Virus record (IMG/VR): IMGVR_UViG_3300027754_000061
Location: 1 to 64,000 of that record
Strand: one strand, 5' to 3'
Source: a virus
Length of the DNA: 64,000 bases
The notes under the pieces are model-generated. The model was given only the letters and a program-made list of their open reading frames with translations, ran no database searches and had not been told where the DNA came from. The position numbers were made by a program, and so were the translations under genes. Shown piece by piece: positions 45,681 to 52,716 of the stretch (positions are counted from its first letter, which is position 1; each line of letters opens with the position of its first letter).

Positions 45681-46109
45681 ATGACATGGCTATATCAAAA
45701 CACCCCTGTGGAGACTTTGCCCGACTCATGTGTGGGATTTGTTTACTTGATCACAAATAATCTCACTGGACGCAAATACATAGGCAAAAAACTGGCAAAG
45801 TTTTCAAAAACCACATACAAAACGGTCAAACAAAAGAACGGCATCAAAAAGAAAAAACGCATACGAAGCAAAATTGATTCAGATTGGCAACAATATTATG
45901 GATCCAGCGCAGAACTATCCGCAGACATTGAAAAACTAGGCACCGACAATTTCACCAGAGAAATACTTTACTACTGTGCAAGCAAGAGTGAATGCTCATA
46001 CATTGAGGCACGCGAGCAGTTCAGTAGACAGGTATTGGAATCAGCAGATTATTACAATGGCCATATACAGGTAAGGGTACATGGCCGCCAAATCCTAAAC
46101 AAAATTTAA
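45681..46109 (+). CDS. GIY-YIG nuclease (homing endonuclease-like)
   Basis: A 142-residue protein. The GIY half is Gly-Phe-Val-Tyr-Leu-Ile (19-24) and the YIG half is Lys-Tyr-Ile-Gly-Lys-Lys (32-37), followed by a Lys/Arg-rich segment and a Tyr-Ile-Glu-Ala helix that would hold the catalytic glutamate. Phages of the T4 group carry free-standing (Seg) and intron-borne nucleases of this type. This copy consists of little more than the catalytic domain. It lies directly before a stretch of probable structured RNA, which raises the possibility of an intron or intergenic homing element. I could not recognise a group I core there. Confidence 0.8.
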   Translation: MTWLYQNTPVETLPDSCVGFVYLITNNLTGRKYIGKKLAKFSKTTYKTVKQKNGIKKKKRIRSKIDSDWQQYYGSSAELSADIEKLGTDNFTREILYYCASKSECSYIEAREQFSRQVLESADYYNGHIQVRVHGRQILNKI

Positions 46110-46122
46110 TCACGACTCTGTG

Positions 46123-46436
46123 TTGAGTGATATGACTCAACCCCATTGAGGAACGGTGCGATACCCGGTCCGGACTTGGGCGTCAAAGGCAATTGCTAAC
46201 TTAAGGCAACAAATGGTTTGGGCTCTGTGAAGAAGATACACCCCATGCTTGTAGGACTTGGATCTTGATCGGGTCACTAGGGTTCCGTTGATATGTGAAG
46301 CTTGAGTAGGGGGTACCGGTCAACCGCCTCCGCGTGGGAAACCACAATCTCATTAACCAAGATGACTGCTGTCACTCAGATGATGCTTATTCACCGTGCA
46401 TACGGTGAATTATGACCACAGTATCTAGATGATACT
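46123..46436 (+). ncRNA. Candidate structured RNA in the 380-base gap 46110-46491
   Basis: No reading frame of note covers 46110-46491. The segment is dense in perfect hairpins: TTGAGT/ACTCAA (46123-46140), a stem of GGGGG with CCTCC enclosing CGG-TCAA-CCG (46309-46331), GTGG-GAAA-CCAC with a GNRA tetraloop (46334-46345), a 9-bp stem with GCAT loop (46389-46410) and AGTATC/GATACT (46420-46436). The GNRA loop reads correctly only on the plus strand, which favours plus transcription from the upstream gene. I do not recognise tRNA, tmRNA, RNase P or a group I/II intron core. Boundaries are approximate. Confidence 0.45.
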
Positions 46437-46482
46437 AAGTCAAGAAACAAAAAACACATTGATGAGCGATAGCGATATCAAT

Positions 46483-46504
46483 AGAACTTCGCTAGCGAAG
46501 TTCT
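46483..46504. terminator. Perfect 22-bp palindrome at a convergent gene junction
   Basis: AGAACTTCGCTAGCGAAGTT plus CT reads identically on both strands and can form a hairpin in either transcript. It covers the stop codon of the minus-strand gene at 46492 and lies after the candidate RNA on the plus strand. Neither side is followed by a strong T run, so a bidirectional terminator or 3' end stabiliser is inferred; a protein-binding site is also possible. Confidence 0.5.
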
Positions 46505-47544
46505 TCATATGTATGCACAAGCGTATGAATGTTTGGCTCAAGCAATCGATGTAGATCTATTGTGTTCCTTGGAAACTTTTCTAGTTGCCACGTTCTTAGA
46601 TTGAGATTATGTTTGTAGATCAGAGCATGTTGTATTATGACTTCTTGATCAAATGACAGTTCTGGTAGTTCTTTATACCATCCATTTACTATACATTTTA
46701 TTGTATCATCAAACCCGTCTCCAAATTTCATCAATGCCAATGGCTTCTGCGCCCATTCGTGATATATAGGAATCCATTGACCCAATCTATCCGGAACAAT
46801 GGGCATATCTAAGTACATCATGATCTGATGAAATAATTCTATCCCACGATGCCATAGGTCGCTGACGCTGGCTCTGAAGTGTGGTTTTGAAAAATTACAT
46901 TTATCTGCGACTTCATTAGTATGCATATCAAGTAATCTTACATCCAGTGCTTGCCGTTCTCTAACATCCCAAATATTTTCTAATCCAAGATTTTTCCATT
47001 TATCTATTGAGTTTTTATGAAAACTTTTTTTTCTATAGTCTATTTCAGCTTGTTCGTCTTCAGGTACATTGTATTTTATCCGTTGATGGCCAAATAATTT
47101 ATACCAGTTGACAGATTTGTTATCATGTATAAAAATTATCTTGGCATTGTTATTGATACAACAATCAAATATCCTAGCGTAGTTTTCCGTATGCCATTTT
47201 TGCTCTATTTCTGAAAAATCTTTCTCATCGGCTTGTTCAAAATTGATTTTTAGTTTCTTACGAACATGTGATGTTTCTGCAGAAAATGGGTACATGCTAT
47301 ACAACCCATCATCGGGCATGTTTTTTGCCTGTTGCAACATCGTAGTTACATTTTCTATTCCGCCAGGGTGATTTCTATCATGGCCGTGTGCATTGCAATC
47401 TGTGAGAGGATTCAATACCAACGGAATCCATTGTTGTTGTGCAAACGAGTAATACTGTTTTTTTCCTGCTAGAAAATGTATGCTCCAATCAATAAAAGTA
47501 CAACCTACACTATCTGCGCTGAGAGAACATACAATTTTTTTCAT
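46492..47544 (-). CDS. Putative sulfotransferase-like protein (paralogue of 37021 gene)
   Basis: A 350-residue protein. It shares the plan of the protein at 37021: an initial strand and turn (Val-Gly-Cys-Thr-Phe-Ile-Asp-Trp), Lys-Ile-Ile-Phe-Ile-His-Asp, Trp-Asp-Val-Arg-Glu-Arg-Gln, and a C-terminal stretch ending in Phe-Pro-X-Asn-Thr-Ile-Asp-Leu-His-Arg-Leu-Leu. The Arg-Glu element in the middle recalls sulfotransferases, but no clear PAPS-binding loop is visible, so the assignment is weak. It is the last gene of a minus-strand set headed by the hub genes, with a four-base overlap to the gene upstream, and it appears AT-rich by eye. Confidence 0.45.
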   Translation of the reverse strand: MKKIVCSLSADSVGCTFIDWSIHFLAGKKQYYSFAQQQWIPLVLNPLTDCNAHGHDRNHPGGIENVTTMLQQAKNMPDDGLYSMYPFSAETSHVRKKLKINFEQADEKDFSEIEQKWHTENYARIFDCCINNNAKIIFIHDNKSVNWYKLFGHQRIKYNVPEDEQAEIDYRKKSFHKNSIDKWKNLGLENIWDVRERQALDVRLLDMHTNEVADKCNFSKPHFRASVSDLWHRGIELFHQIMMYLDMPIVPDRLGQWIPIYHEWAQKPLALMKFGDGFDDTIKCIVNGWYKELPELSFDQEVIIQHALIYKHNLNLRTWQLEKFPRNTIDLHRLLEPNIHTLVHTYEELR

Positions 47545-47885
47545 AGATCATCCAAGTCATTATCTGGCCAATCTCTGAACAGCGCATGCTGGATATTGCC
47601 CGACACAAACTGATTGAAGCTGCGATGTTTATCTTCAAGTTCGCCTTTGAGTGGTGCCACTCGCTTGAATGCACGATCTATCTGAGCCATGTTACGAAAC
47701 TCCATGATTATCATCCACTCTGGCATGTCCGGTATGCTGCGAAAGCCCATCTTGCACCTGGTGATACGATAGGTGACCATGCGGTCTTCACTGATCAGAT
47801 GATCAAAAAAACTTTTCATTCCATTCACCCAGTCAAGGTCTGAAATGTCACCTTGTTTGTCTGCCCAAATTGTGTATAAATCCAT
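47541..47885 (-). CDS. DUF6614-like small protein
   Basis: A 114-residue protein with the outline of a bacterial conserved family that I remember as DUF6614: Asp-Leu-Asp-Trp-Val-Asn-Gly-Met, Val-Thr-Tyr-Arg-Ile-Thr-Arg-Cys-Lys-Met-Gly-Phe, Trp-Met-Ile-Ile-Met-Glu-Phe, Ala-Gln-Ile-Asp-Arg-Ala-Phe and a final Ala-Leu-Phe-Arg-Asp-Trp-Pro-Asp. The alternating strands and helices suggest a dimeric alpha/beta-barrel (ferredoxin-like) fold. Function is unknown. Its presence hints at acquisition from a proteobacterial host. The stop overlaps the next gene as ATGA. Confidence 0.5.
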   Translation of the reverse strand: MDLYTIWADKQGDISDLDWVNGMKSFFDHLISEDRMVTYRITRCKMGFRSIPDMPEWMIIMEFRNMAQIDRAFKRVAPLKGELEDKHRSFNQFVSGNIQHALFRDWPDNDLDDL

Positions 47886-47888
47886 GTG

Positions 47889-48332
47889 TTACTCCAGTGG
47901 TCCTAGTATTTCAAATCCGTCAATTTCTGACTTGTATAAGTGTGCTTGTTCTAGGTACAAGTATTCAAATCCGCGAGCTTTGTAGATAGCACACTCTGTT
48001 TTCATGGTTTCTATGCCCATGCGTAGTTTTGGTTTATGATAGGTCCAGGCAAACTGGTCGCATTGTGCATTGTGCTGATCAAATCTGCGTATCAGACTCC
48101 ATGCTACTAATTTTCCAGAATCGTAGTATCCAATCAAGTCAGCCATGGGATCAAGATATCTGCTATGGAACACAGGCATCACACTTGCAAAATGTTTGTA
48201 GATGCAATAAGTTCTGTAGATGTTATCAAGCCTGGCCAACATATCTGGCTCTCGACTGGTTATAAACTGCCACTCAACTGTGGGTTTGTAGTCGGTCCGG
48301 GCAAGATCAATCCTGGCAAATTGATATGTCAT
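47889..48332 (-). CDS. Hypothetical protein, possibly GNAT-like
   Basis: A 147-residue protein. The middle and end (Leu-Ile-Gly-Tyr-Tyr-Asp-Ser-Gly-Lys-Leu-Val-Ala-Trp-Ser-Leu-Ile, then a long helix and Ala-Arg-Gly-Phe-Glu-Tyr-Leu-Tyr-Leu) follow the strand-helix-strand order of the GNAT acetyltransferase fold, but the acetyl-CoA-binding Arg/Gln-X-X-Gly-X-(G/A) loop is not obvious. It overlaps the gene upstream by four bases and is spaced three bases from the one downstream. I treat acetyltransferase activity as a guess. Confidence 0.4.
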   Translation of the reverse strand: MTYQFARIDLARTDYKPTVEWQFITSREPDMLARLDNIYRTYCIYKHFASVMPVFHSRYLDPMADLIGYYDSGKLVAWSLIRRFDQHNAQCDQFAWTYHKPKLRMGIETMKTECAIYKARGFEYLYLEQAHLYKSEIDGFEILGPLE

Positions 48333-48829
48333 CTTGGATCTTGCCTGTGTTCAAACAAACCTGTGAGATAGTCTTCAGGCCAAGCATGATAGAATCCTTT
48401 GTGGGCCAGTTGTAGTGCTCGTTGATCCAGCTCACTGAGGCTCTGTACCAGACTCAATGCATACCGGCCCTGATTCATGATCACACCATTCACATCTTCT
48501 ACTGCATCAGGGTGATCTTCTAACACGATTAAGTCTGCCGCAAGCAAAAAATCTCGATTGGCTGATTTCAATCTAGGTGAGAAATACTCAAGAGTCCATT
48601 CTCCTGGATCGTATGCATAGATGATAACTTGATATTGCTGCATACCCAGTGCAGCACGTGATTCAAGATCAAAGTATGGTTCTTTACCTACAAATATGCC
48701 CACTGTGCCAGCCAGCCGTGCTTGCCGTGCAAATGGACAGGGTGCCCAGTTGCCCAGGGCCGGGTGCGGAACTTCTACAAAAGTTTGCGACCATGCAAGT
48801 ATGTCGCGAGTGACAGTTATGATATCCAT
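48329..48829 (-). CDS. Hypothetical protein downstream of baseplate hub genes
   Basis: A 166-residue protein without a named motif. It contains a cysteine in Asn-Trp-Ala-Pro-Cys-Pro-Phe-Ala-Arg, a hydrophobic strand (Gln-Val-Ile-Ile-Tyr-Ala-Tyr-Asp) and an acidic segment (Val-Leu-Glu-Asp-His-Pro-Asp-Ala-Val-Glu-Asp). The ATG overlaps the stop of the small hub gene by one base and its own stop overlaps the next ATG by four bases, so it belongs to the same transcript. No membrane segment or signal peptide is seen. Confidence 0.55.
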   Translation of the reverse strand: MDIITVTRDILAWSQTFVEVPHPALGNWAPCPFARQARLAGTVGIFVGKEPYFDLESRAALGMQQYQVIIYAYDPGEWTLEYFSPRLKSANRDFLLAADLIVLEDHPDAVEDVNGVIMNQGRYALSLVQSLSELDQRALQLAHKGFYHAWPEDYLTGLFEHRQDPR

Positions 48830-49005
48830 TAGAAGAAAGGTAATCGGCTGGTTTTGGTTGTTTCAAGATTGTCTTTGATGATGCCACTGACCATTGTGCG
48901 TTCTCGGTGGCTGAGACTCAGTACATCATCGTAGGACAATCCGCCGCGCATGTACCAACTCATTTTTAAACTCTGCCGACGTAACTCATCAGCCTCCTGT
49001 TCCAT
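48829..49005 (-). CDS. Small baseplate hub assembly protein (gp51/gp28-like)
   Basis: A 58-residue protein from the ATG at 49005. The same frame stays open upstream to an ATG at 49110 and a TTG at 49119, but that would overlap the conserved end of the gp26-like gene by about 70 bases, so the shorter form is preferred. The core Trp-Tyr-Met-Arg-Gly-Gly-Leu-Ser-Tyr-Asp-Asp, then Leu-Ser-His-Arg-Glu-Arg and a final Glu-Thr-Thr-Lys-X-Ser-X-Leu-Pro-Phe-Phe, matches a small protein that accompanies gp26 in T4-like phages and is usually annotated as hub subunit or assembly catalyst. Which T4 number applies I cannot tell. Confidence 0.55.
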   Translation of the reverse strand: MEQEADELRRQSLKMSWYMRGGLSYDDVLSLSHRERTMVSGIIKDNLETTKTSRLPFF

Positions 49006-49043
49006 ATCGTCTACCAGTGTTGAGATTTCTTCGGCGTTGGAAT

Positions 49044-49886
49044 TCAGGAGGCGGGTCCGAAAAAACTTGTCATGTCCAAGGTAACCGATTGTCGATATTC
49101 GTGATGGCATTTTCCACAAACAATATCCAATGGTTTTAGTTCGCTGGTCTGTCGTAGATTGATCACATGATCACGTATGATATTGAACAACTTGCGATCG
49201 CAATTGCGCAGGAATTCTTGTATGTGCTCAGTTTCGCTCACGATAGCGCCGGGTGTTCGGATGCCGGTAATGCTCCATTTGAGTGCATCTATTGTGAGTT
49301 CGGTAATCCTGCGCATGGCATCATTCAATCGTTGGAGTTTTTCATTTTCCGGCAGGTCTGAATCGGTCACACTCCTTATCATACGCTGCTCATCAAATTG
49401 TTCTTGATTGCTTTTGTTTTGATTTTGGTAGCTGATGGGTCCAAATGCAATTTCTAGATCACCATAAGTCAATGTGCTTTCAAAATCTGGTGATTTCAAC
49501 TGATCCAGTATGTTACGCAGATCCAATGCATAATCTTCACTGGTTTCGCAGCCGGGGCAGGTGCTGCTGATTTCTAGTTCATGTCCGTAACTGGCCAAAC
49601 GAATAGCCACCAGCATGCTGTTGATATCTGTAGTGGGTGCTTGCCACGCATCTTTGATGTTGGGAATACAGCTCTGTATCACAGTGATCACTGCTTGTCC
49701 GTTGAACAGGGCATCCGGAGTTCGATAAGTTATTTCGTCGATGGCAGTCATTGGATAAACTGGAAATTCACCGTTGTGGGTCAGTTCAATAGAGCCCGGT
49801 GGCCAGTATTTGCCTCCTGTGGGCAATCTGAGATAGATCGCAGGTTGGCGGAAATATTGTTTCAACGGGTTAGCAGATTGGGTCAT
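49044..49886 (-). CDS. 26: Baseplate hub protein gp26-like (T4_baseplate family)
   Basis: A 280-residue protein. Features of the T4 gp26-type family are the Leu-Pro-Thr-Gly-Gly-Lys-Tyr-Trp start, Phe-Pro-Val-Tyr-Pro-Met-Thr-Ala-Ile-Asp-Glu-Ile-Thr near 41-53 and the C-terminal Ser-Phe-Phe-Gly-Pro. Two Cys-X2-Cys pairs (C110/C113 and C257/C260) could hold a zinc ion. gp26 is part of hub assembly. It begins 22 bases downstream of a late-promoter-like octamer shared with the divergent tape-measure gene and heads the five-gene minus-strand operon that follows. Confidence 0.8.
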   Translation of the reverse strand: MTQSANPLKQYFRQPAIYLRLPTGGKYWPPGSIELTHNGEFPVYPMTAIDEITYRTPDALFNGQAVITVIQSCIPNIKDAWQAPTTDINSMLVAIRLASYGHELEISSTCPGCETSEDYALDLRNILDQLKSPDFESTLTYGDLEIAFGPISYQNQNKSNQEQFDEQRMIRSVTDSDLPENEKLQRLNDAMRRITELTIDALKWSITGIRTPGAIVSETEHIQEFLRNCDRKLFNIIRDHVINLRQTSELKPLDIVCGKCHHEYRQSVTLDMTSFFGPAS

Positions 49887-49890
49887 AAAT

Positions 49891-49919
49891 CACCTATAAA
49901 TATACACTACTTATAGGTG
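49891..49919. promoter_or_regulatory. Divergent late promoters inside a 9-bp inverted repeat
   Basis: CACCTATAA (49891-49899) and TTATAGGTG (49911-49919) are a perfect inverted repeat. On the plus strand TATAAATA (49895-49902) is a consensus late promoter 24 bases before the ATG at 49927. On the minus strand TATAAGTA (49908-49915), one change from consensus, lies 22 bases before the gp26 ATG at 49886. The two -10 elements are only a few bases apart, so initiation in the two directions is probably mutually exclusive. Confidence 0.75.
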
Positions 49920-49926
49920 AAAATTC

Positions 49927-52698
49927 ATGTCTGACATAAATGACGAAGTAAACGCAGTTGCCGAACACCTGCGCCGGCTCAATGTAGAGTTTGATCGTTA
50001 CGGCAATCTCACTGCTCAGTCAGCAGATGCCATACGCAGAAGAACTGCTGCTGAAGTATACAGAGATCAACAACTAACACAATCGGGCATGAATGCAGCC
50101 CAGTCATTGCAGAGCCTGGGCAAAGCTGTGGGATCAGTGGCATCTGCCATGTACGAAGGTCGCCAGGGTGCATCAGCATTCAATCAATCCATTGAAAATA
50201 TGAACACGGCTGTCAAGCAGGCCGCAATAGCATTGACTCTGTTGACTCCGGGCGGTATCGCTGTAAAAGCAGTGGTTGGTGCGTTGGCTGCTATAGGCCT
50301 GGCAGCATTTGATACTGTGCAAAAGCTGAATGAAATGGGAAGAGAGATGCTGGATACATCTTATGCTTCCTATAAAAAATTATCCGACGCAGGTGCCACC
50401 ACTTCTGAAGGATTGCAACAAGTTGCAGATAGTGCTCGTAAAACCGGCACCAACATGTTGAAAATGGATGAGTATCTGAATCTCATAGCTAGCAACAGCA
50501 AAAATTTAGCAGTGTTTGGTAACACAGTAGCTAACGGACGCAAAAAGTTTGATGATCTTGGCGCAGCAATGGAAGGTGAAAGAGCAAATTTCTTCAAGTT
50601 GGGCTTTACACAAGAAACCATGAACGAAGCCATGATGGATTTTGTAAGACTACAAACCATCAGTGGTACAGCGCAGAACAAAAATATCACTCAGTTGGCT
50701 GCCAGTACTAAAAACTATCTCTACGAACAAGATGCTTTGACCAAATTAACTGGGCTTACTCGCAAGGAACAAACTGCCGTACGAGAAGCAGCAATGAACG
50801 AACAACGATTCCGTGCCACGATAGATAAGATGAACGAAAGCGGAGACCCTGAACAGATCAAAGCAGTCGAGGAAATTCATAGAACCAATGCAATTTTGTC
50901 TAAACTCAGTCCAGAATTACAACAGGCTTTTAAAGATACGCTATCGGGCGCAATCACCAGCGAAGCAGGACAAAAAGGTGTGACAAGTACCCAGGGAGTG
51001 ATACTGCAAGTCACTCAAGATTTGAAGGCTGGACTATTAACCGCAGAAGAGGCCACTGAAAAACTGTCCCGAGCGGCTGCGAATTATGGCGATGCAATGA
51101 ATACATCTGCGCAGTTGGGTATACAAGATAACAGCGGAATTAAATATGTTGAAACGCAGGCTCTTAAACAATATGCAAACAGCAACCCGGTAGCAAGGAA
51201 GAAACAGTTAGAACAAGGTCAAAAAGACACGGTGGGCGGTCCAGGTGCTACACCTGGTTCAGGAGATGAGAATTTACAAAAATATGCAGAATTGTTACGT
51301 CAGCAACAACAGGGCATGACAAATTTGCAGCAGGCCATATTCAAAGGATTTGATGTTGGACCAATACAAATAGGACTTGGTGCTGCTCTGAAAGATTTTG
51401 AAAAAAATGTGCAGAAAGCAGTTCTTGATGCTATCAATGATTATTTTGCAGCATTTGGAAAAAATCCAGCTGCGCCCAAGCCCCCGATTGGTGCTAAAGA
51501 GCAACAGGTCAGTGAAACAGATCCTGCTGTAGAGAAAGCACGAGCGGAATCTAGTAAAGCAACGGAAGAGCTTAGACTTATTAAAGCTCAAATAGCCACG
51601 GCCCAAGCAGAACTTAACAAAATGACCAATGGGTCGGAAGAACAGCGCGCCGCAGCGCAAAAGATTCATGAAGCCAACAAACTTCAAAAAGCAGCAGAAG
51701 AAAAAAGCAAAGCCGCTGACGAAGCTGTTCACGCTGCCGAAGCTAAAAGTAAAGCAGACGCTAAAAGTAAACCCGTAGTAGTTACACCACCACCAGTGGT
51801 AGTTACACCACCACCACCTGTAGGCGAAACCGATGCAGAAAAACAAGCTAGAATAAAGAATGAATCGGAGGCTAAAGCTGCTGAAGCAGCCGCAAAAAAA
51901 GCGGCCGACGAAGCAGCCGCCAGGAAAACAGCGGACGAAGCAGCAGCCAAAGACAAATCCAAGGCAAAAGAAACAGCAAATATCACAGTATTAGATAACG
52001 GTGCTCGAGTGCTGGACGATGTGCTTGAACTGGTCAAACAAGGTGTTCCAGTGATCAGCAATGTGCGAACCCAGAAAGAGCAAGAAGCACTGGTAGATCA
52101 CACAGACGAAAAAGGCAACAGGTTTACTAAAGAGAATCTTCCTGTTGCTGAAAACAGCAAACATCTAACTGGCGACGCTCTTGATGTCAGAGTAAAGGAC
52201 ATGACCAAGGATCTCGAAAAGATTCTTAAAGATAACGGGTGGATGCGGCCATTGCCAAAATCTGATCCTGGACACTGGCAACGTGTGCCCAAGGCCAAAG
52301 AAAAGAAAGCCAGCGAAGTTGTGCCCAACGATGTTGATCTTGCCTCAGCATTGTCCCAAGCATTTGATATGTCAGATGCCACAGCAGGCTTGACCATCAA
52401 TTCAGATGTGGCCACACTCAACAGCAAAGGCATGAATGTTAGTCTTGACAACTCTGCTGATGTGGCCAAGATGCTGGCAACTATGTCTCCGGACCTGGCA
52501 GAAGGATTACGTACATTGTCTCAGACCGATCAATCAGCTGCCAAAGCAAGTTTTGAAAGCAGCATGGGCGATGTTAAATCTGCCTTGGCCGAGCAAAAAG
52601 CTACCAATGTGGCCTTGCTGGATGCCATGCAAGAGTTGATACGCATACAGAAAAACAGCGTGGACGTGCAGCAAAAGATATACAACGTAACCGCATAA
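49927..52698 (+). CDS. Tail tape-measure-like protein with C-terminal M15 peptidase domain
   Basis: A 923-residue protein. The long helical N-terminal part, with a hydrophobic segment at about 98-130, is as expected of a tape measure (gp29 position, next to hub genes). Residues of about 590-690 are Ala/Lys/Glu-rich low complexity with two Val-Val-Val-Thr-Pro-Pro-Pro repeats. After this linker comes a zinc D,D-peptidase (M15) signature: Ser744-X-His746-X2-Gly749-X-Ala751-X-Asp753, then Asp780-Pro-Gly-His783-Trp. Such a domain cuts peptidoglycan cross-links or stems and would let the tail tip pass the cell wall, filling the role that lysozyme has in T4 gp5. A consensus late promoter precedes the gene. 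Confidence 0.75.
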   Translation: MSDINDEVNAVAEHLRRLNVEFDRYGNLTAQSADAIRRRTAAEVYRDQQLTQSGMNAAQSLQSLGKAVGSVASAMYEGRQGASAFNQSIENMNTAVKQAAIALTLLTPGGIAVKAVVGALAAIGLAAFDTVQKLNEMGREMLDTSYASYKKLSDAGATTSEGLQQVADSARKTGTNMLKMDEYLNLIASNSKNLAVFGNTVANGRKKFDDLGAAMEGERANFFKLGFTQETMNEAMMDFVRLQTISGTAQNKNITQLAASTKNYLYEQDALTKLTGLTRKEQTAVREAAMNEQRFRATIDKMNESGDPEQIKAVEEIHRTNAILSKLSPELQQAFKDTLSGAITSEAGQKGVTSTQGVILQVTQDLKAGLLTAEEATEKLSRAAANYGDAMNTSAQLGIQDNSGIKYVETQALKQYANSNPVARKKQLEQGQKDTVGGPGATPGSGDENLQKYAELLRQQQQGMTNLQQAIFKGFDVGPIQIGLGAALKDFEKNVQKAVLDAINDYFAAFGKNPAAPKPPIGAKEQQVSETDPAVEKARAESSKATEELRLIKAQIATAQAELNKMTNGSEEQRAAAQKIHEANKLQKAAEEKSKAADEAVHAAEAKSKADAKSKPVVVTPPPVVVTPPPPVGETDAEKQARIKNESEAKAAEAAAKKAADEAAARKTADEAAAKDKSKAKETANITVLDNGARVLDDVLELVKQGVPVISNVRTQKEQEALVDHTDEKGNRFTKENLPVAENSKHLTGDALDVRVKDMTKDLEKILKDNGWMRPLPKSDPGHWQRVPKAKEKKASEVVPNDVDLASALSQAFDMSDATAGLTINSDVATLNSKGMNVSLDNSADVAKMLATMSPDLAEGLRTLSQTDQSAAKASFESSMGDVKSALAEQKATNVALLDAMQELIRIQKNSVDVQQKIYNVTA

Positions 52699-52716
52699 CA
52701 CGGTAAATAACTGATC

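Noticed and set aside
46151-46180. tRNA T-arm-like GGTGCGATACC
   Set aside because: It resembles a tRNA B box, but there is no matching acceptor stem, anticodon arm or D arm in the surrounding bases.
46110-46491. Group I intron with the GIY-YIG gene as its homing endonuclease
   Set aside because: A GTAGGACT stretch (46251-46258) and AAGATA (46234-46239) resemble pieces of intron cores, but I could not pair them as P7 and found no split host gene on either side. Kept only as one possible explanation of the structured segment.
48829-49119. Longer form of the small hub assembly gene starting at 49119 (TTG) or 49110 (ATG)
   Set aside because: It would overlap the conserved cysteine-containing end of the gp26-like gene by about 70 bases; the ATG at 49005 gives a protein that begins just before the conserved part.
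52702-52709. GGTAAATA as a late promoter for the portal gene
   Set aside because: It ends only seven bases before the ATG, leaving no leader, and differs from consensus in two bases; probably chance.
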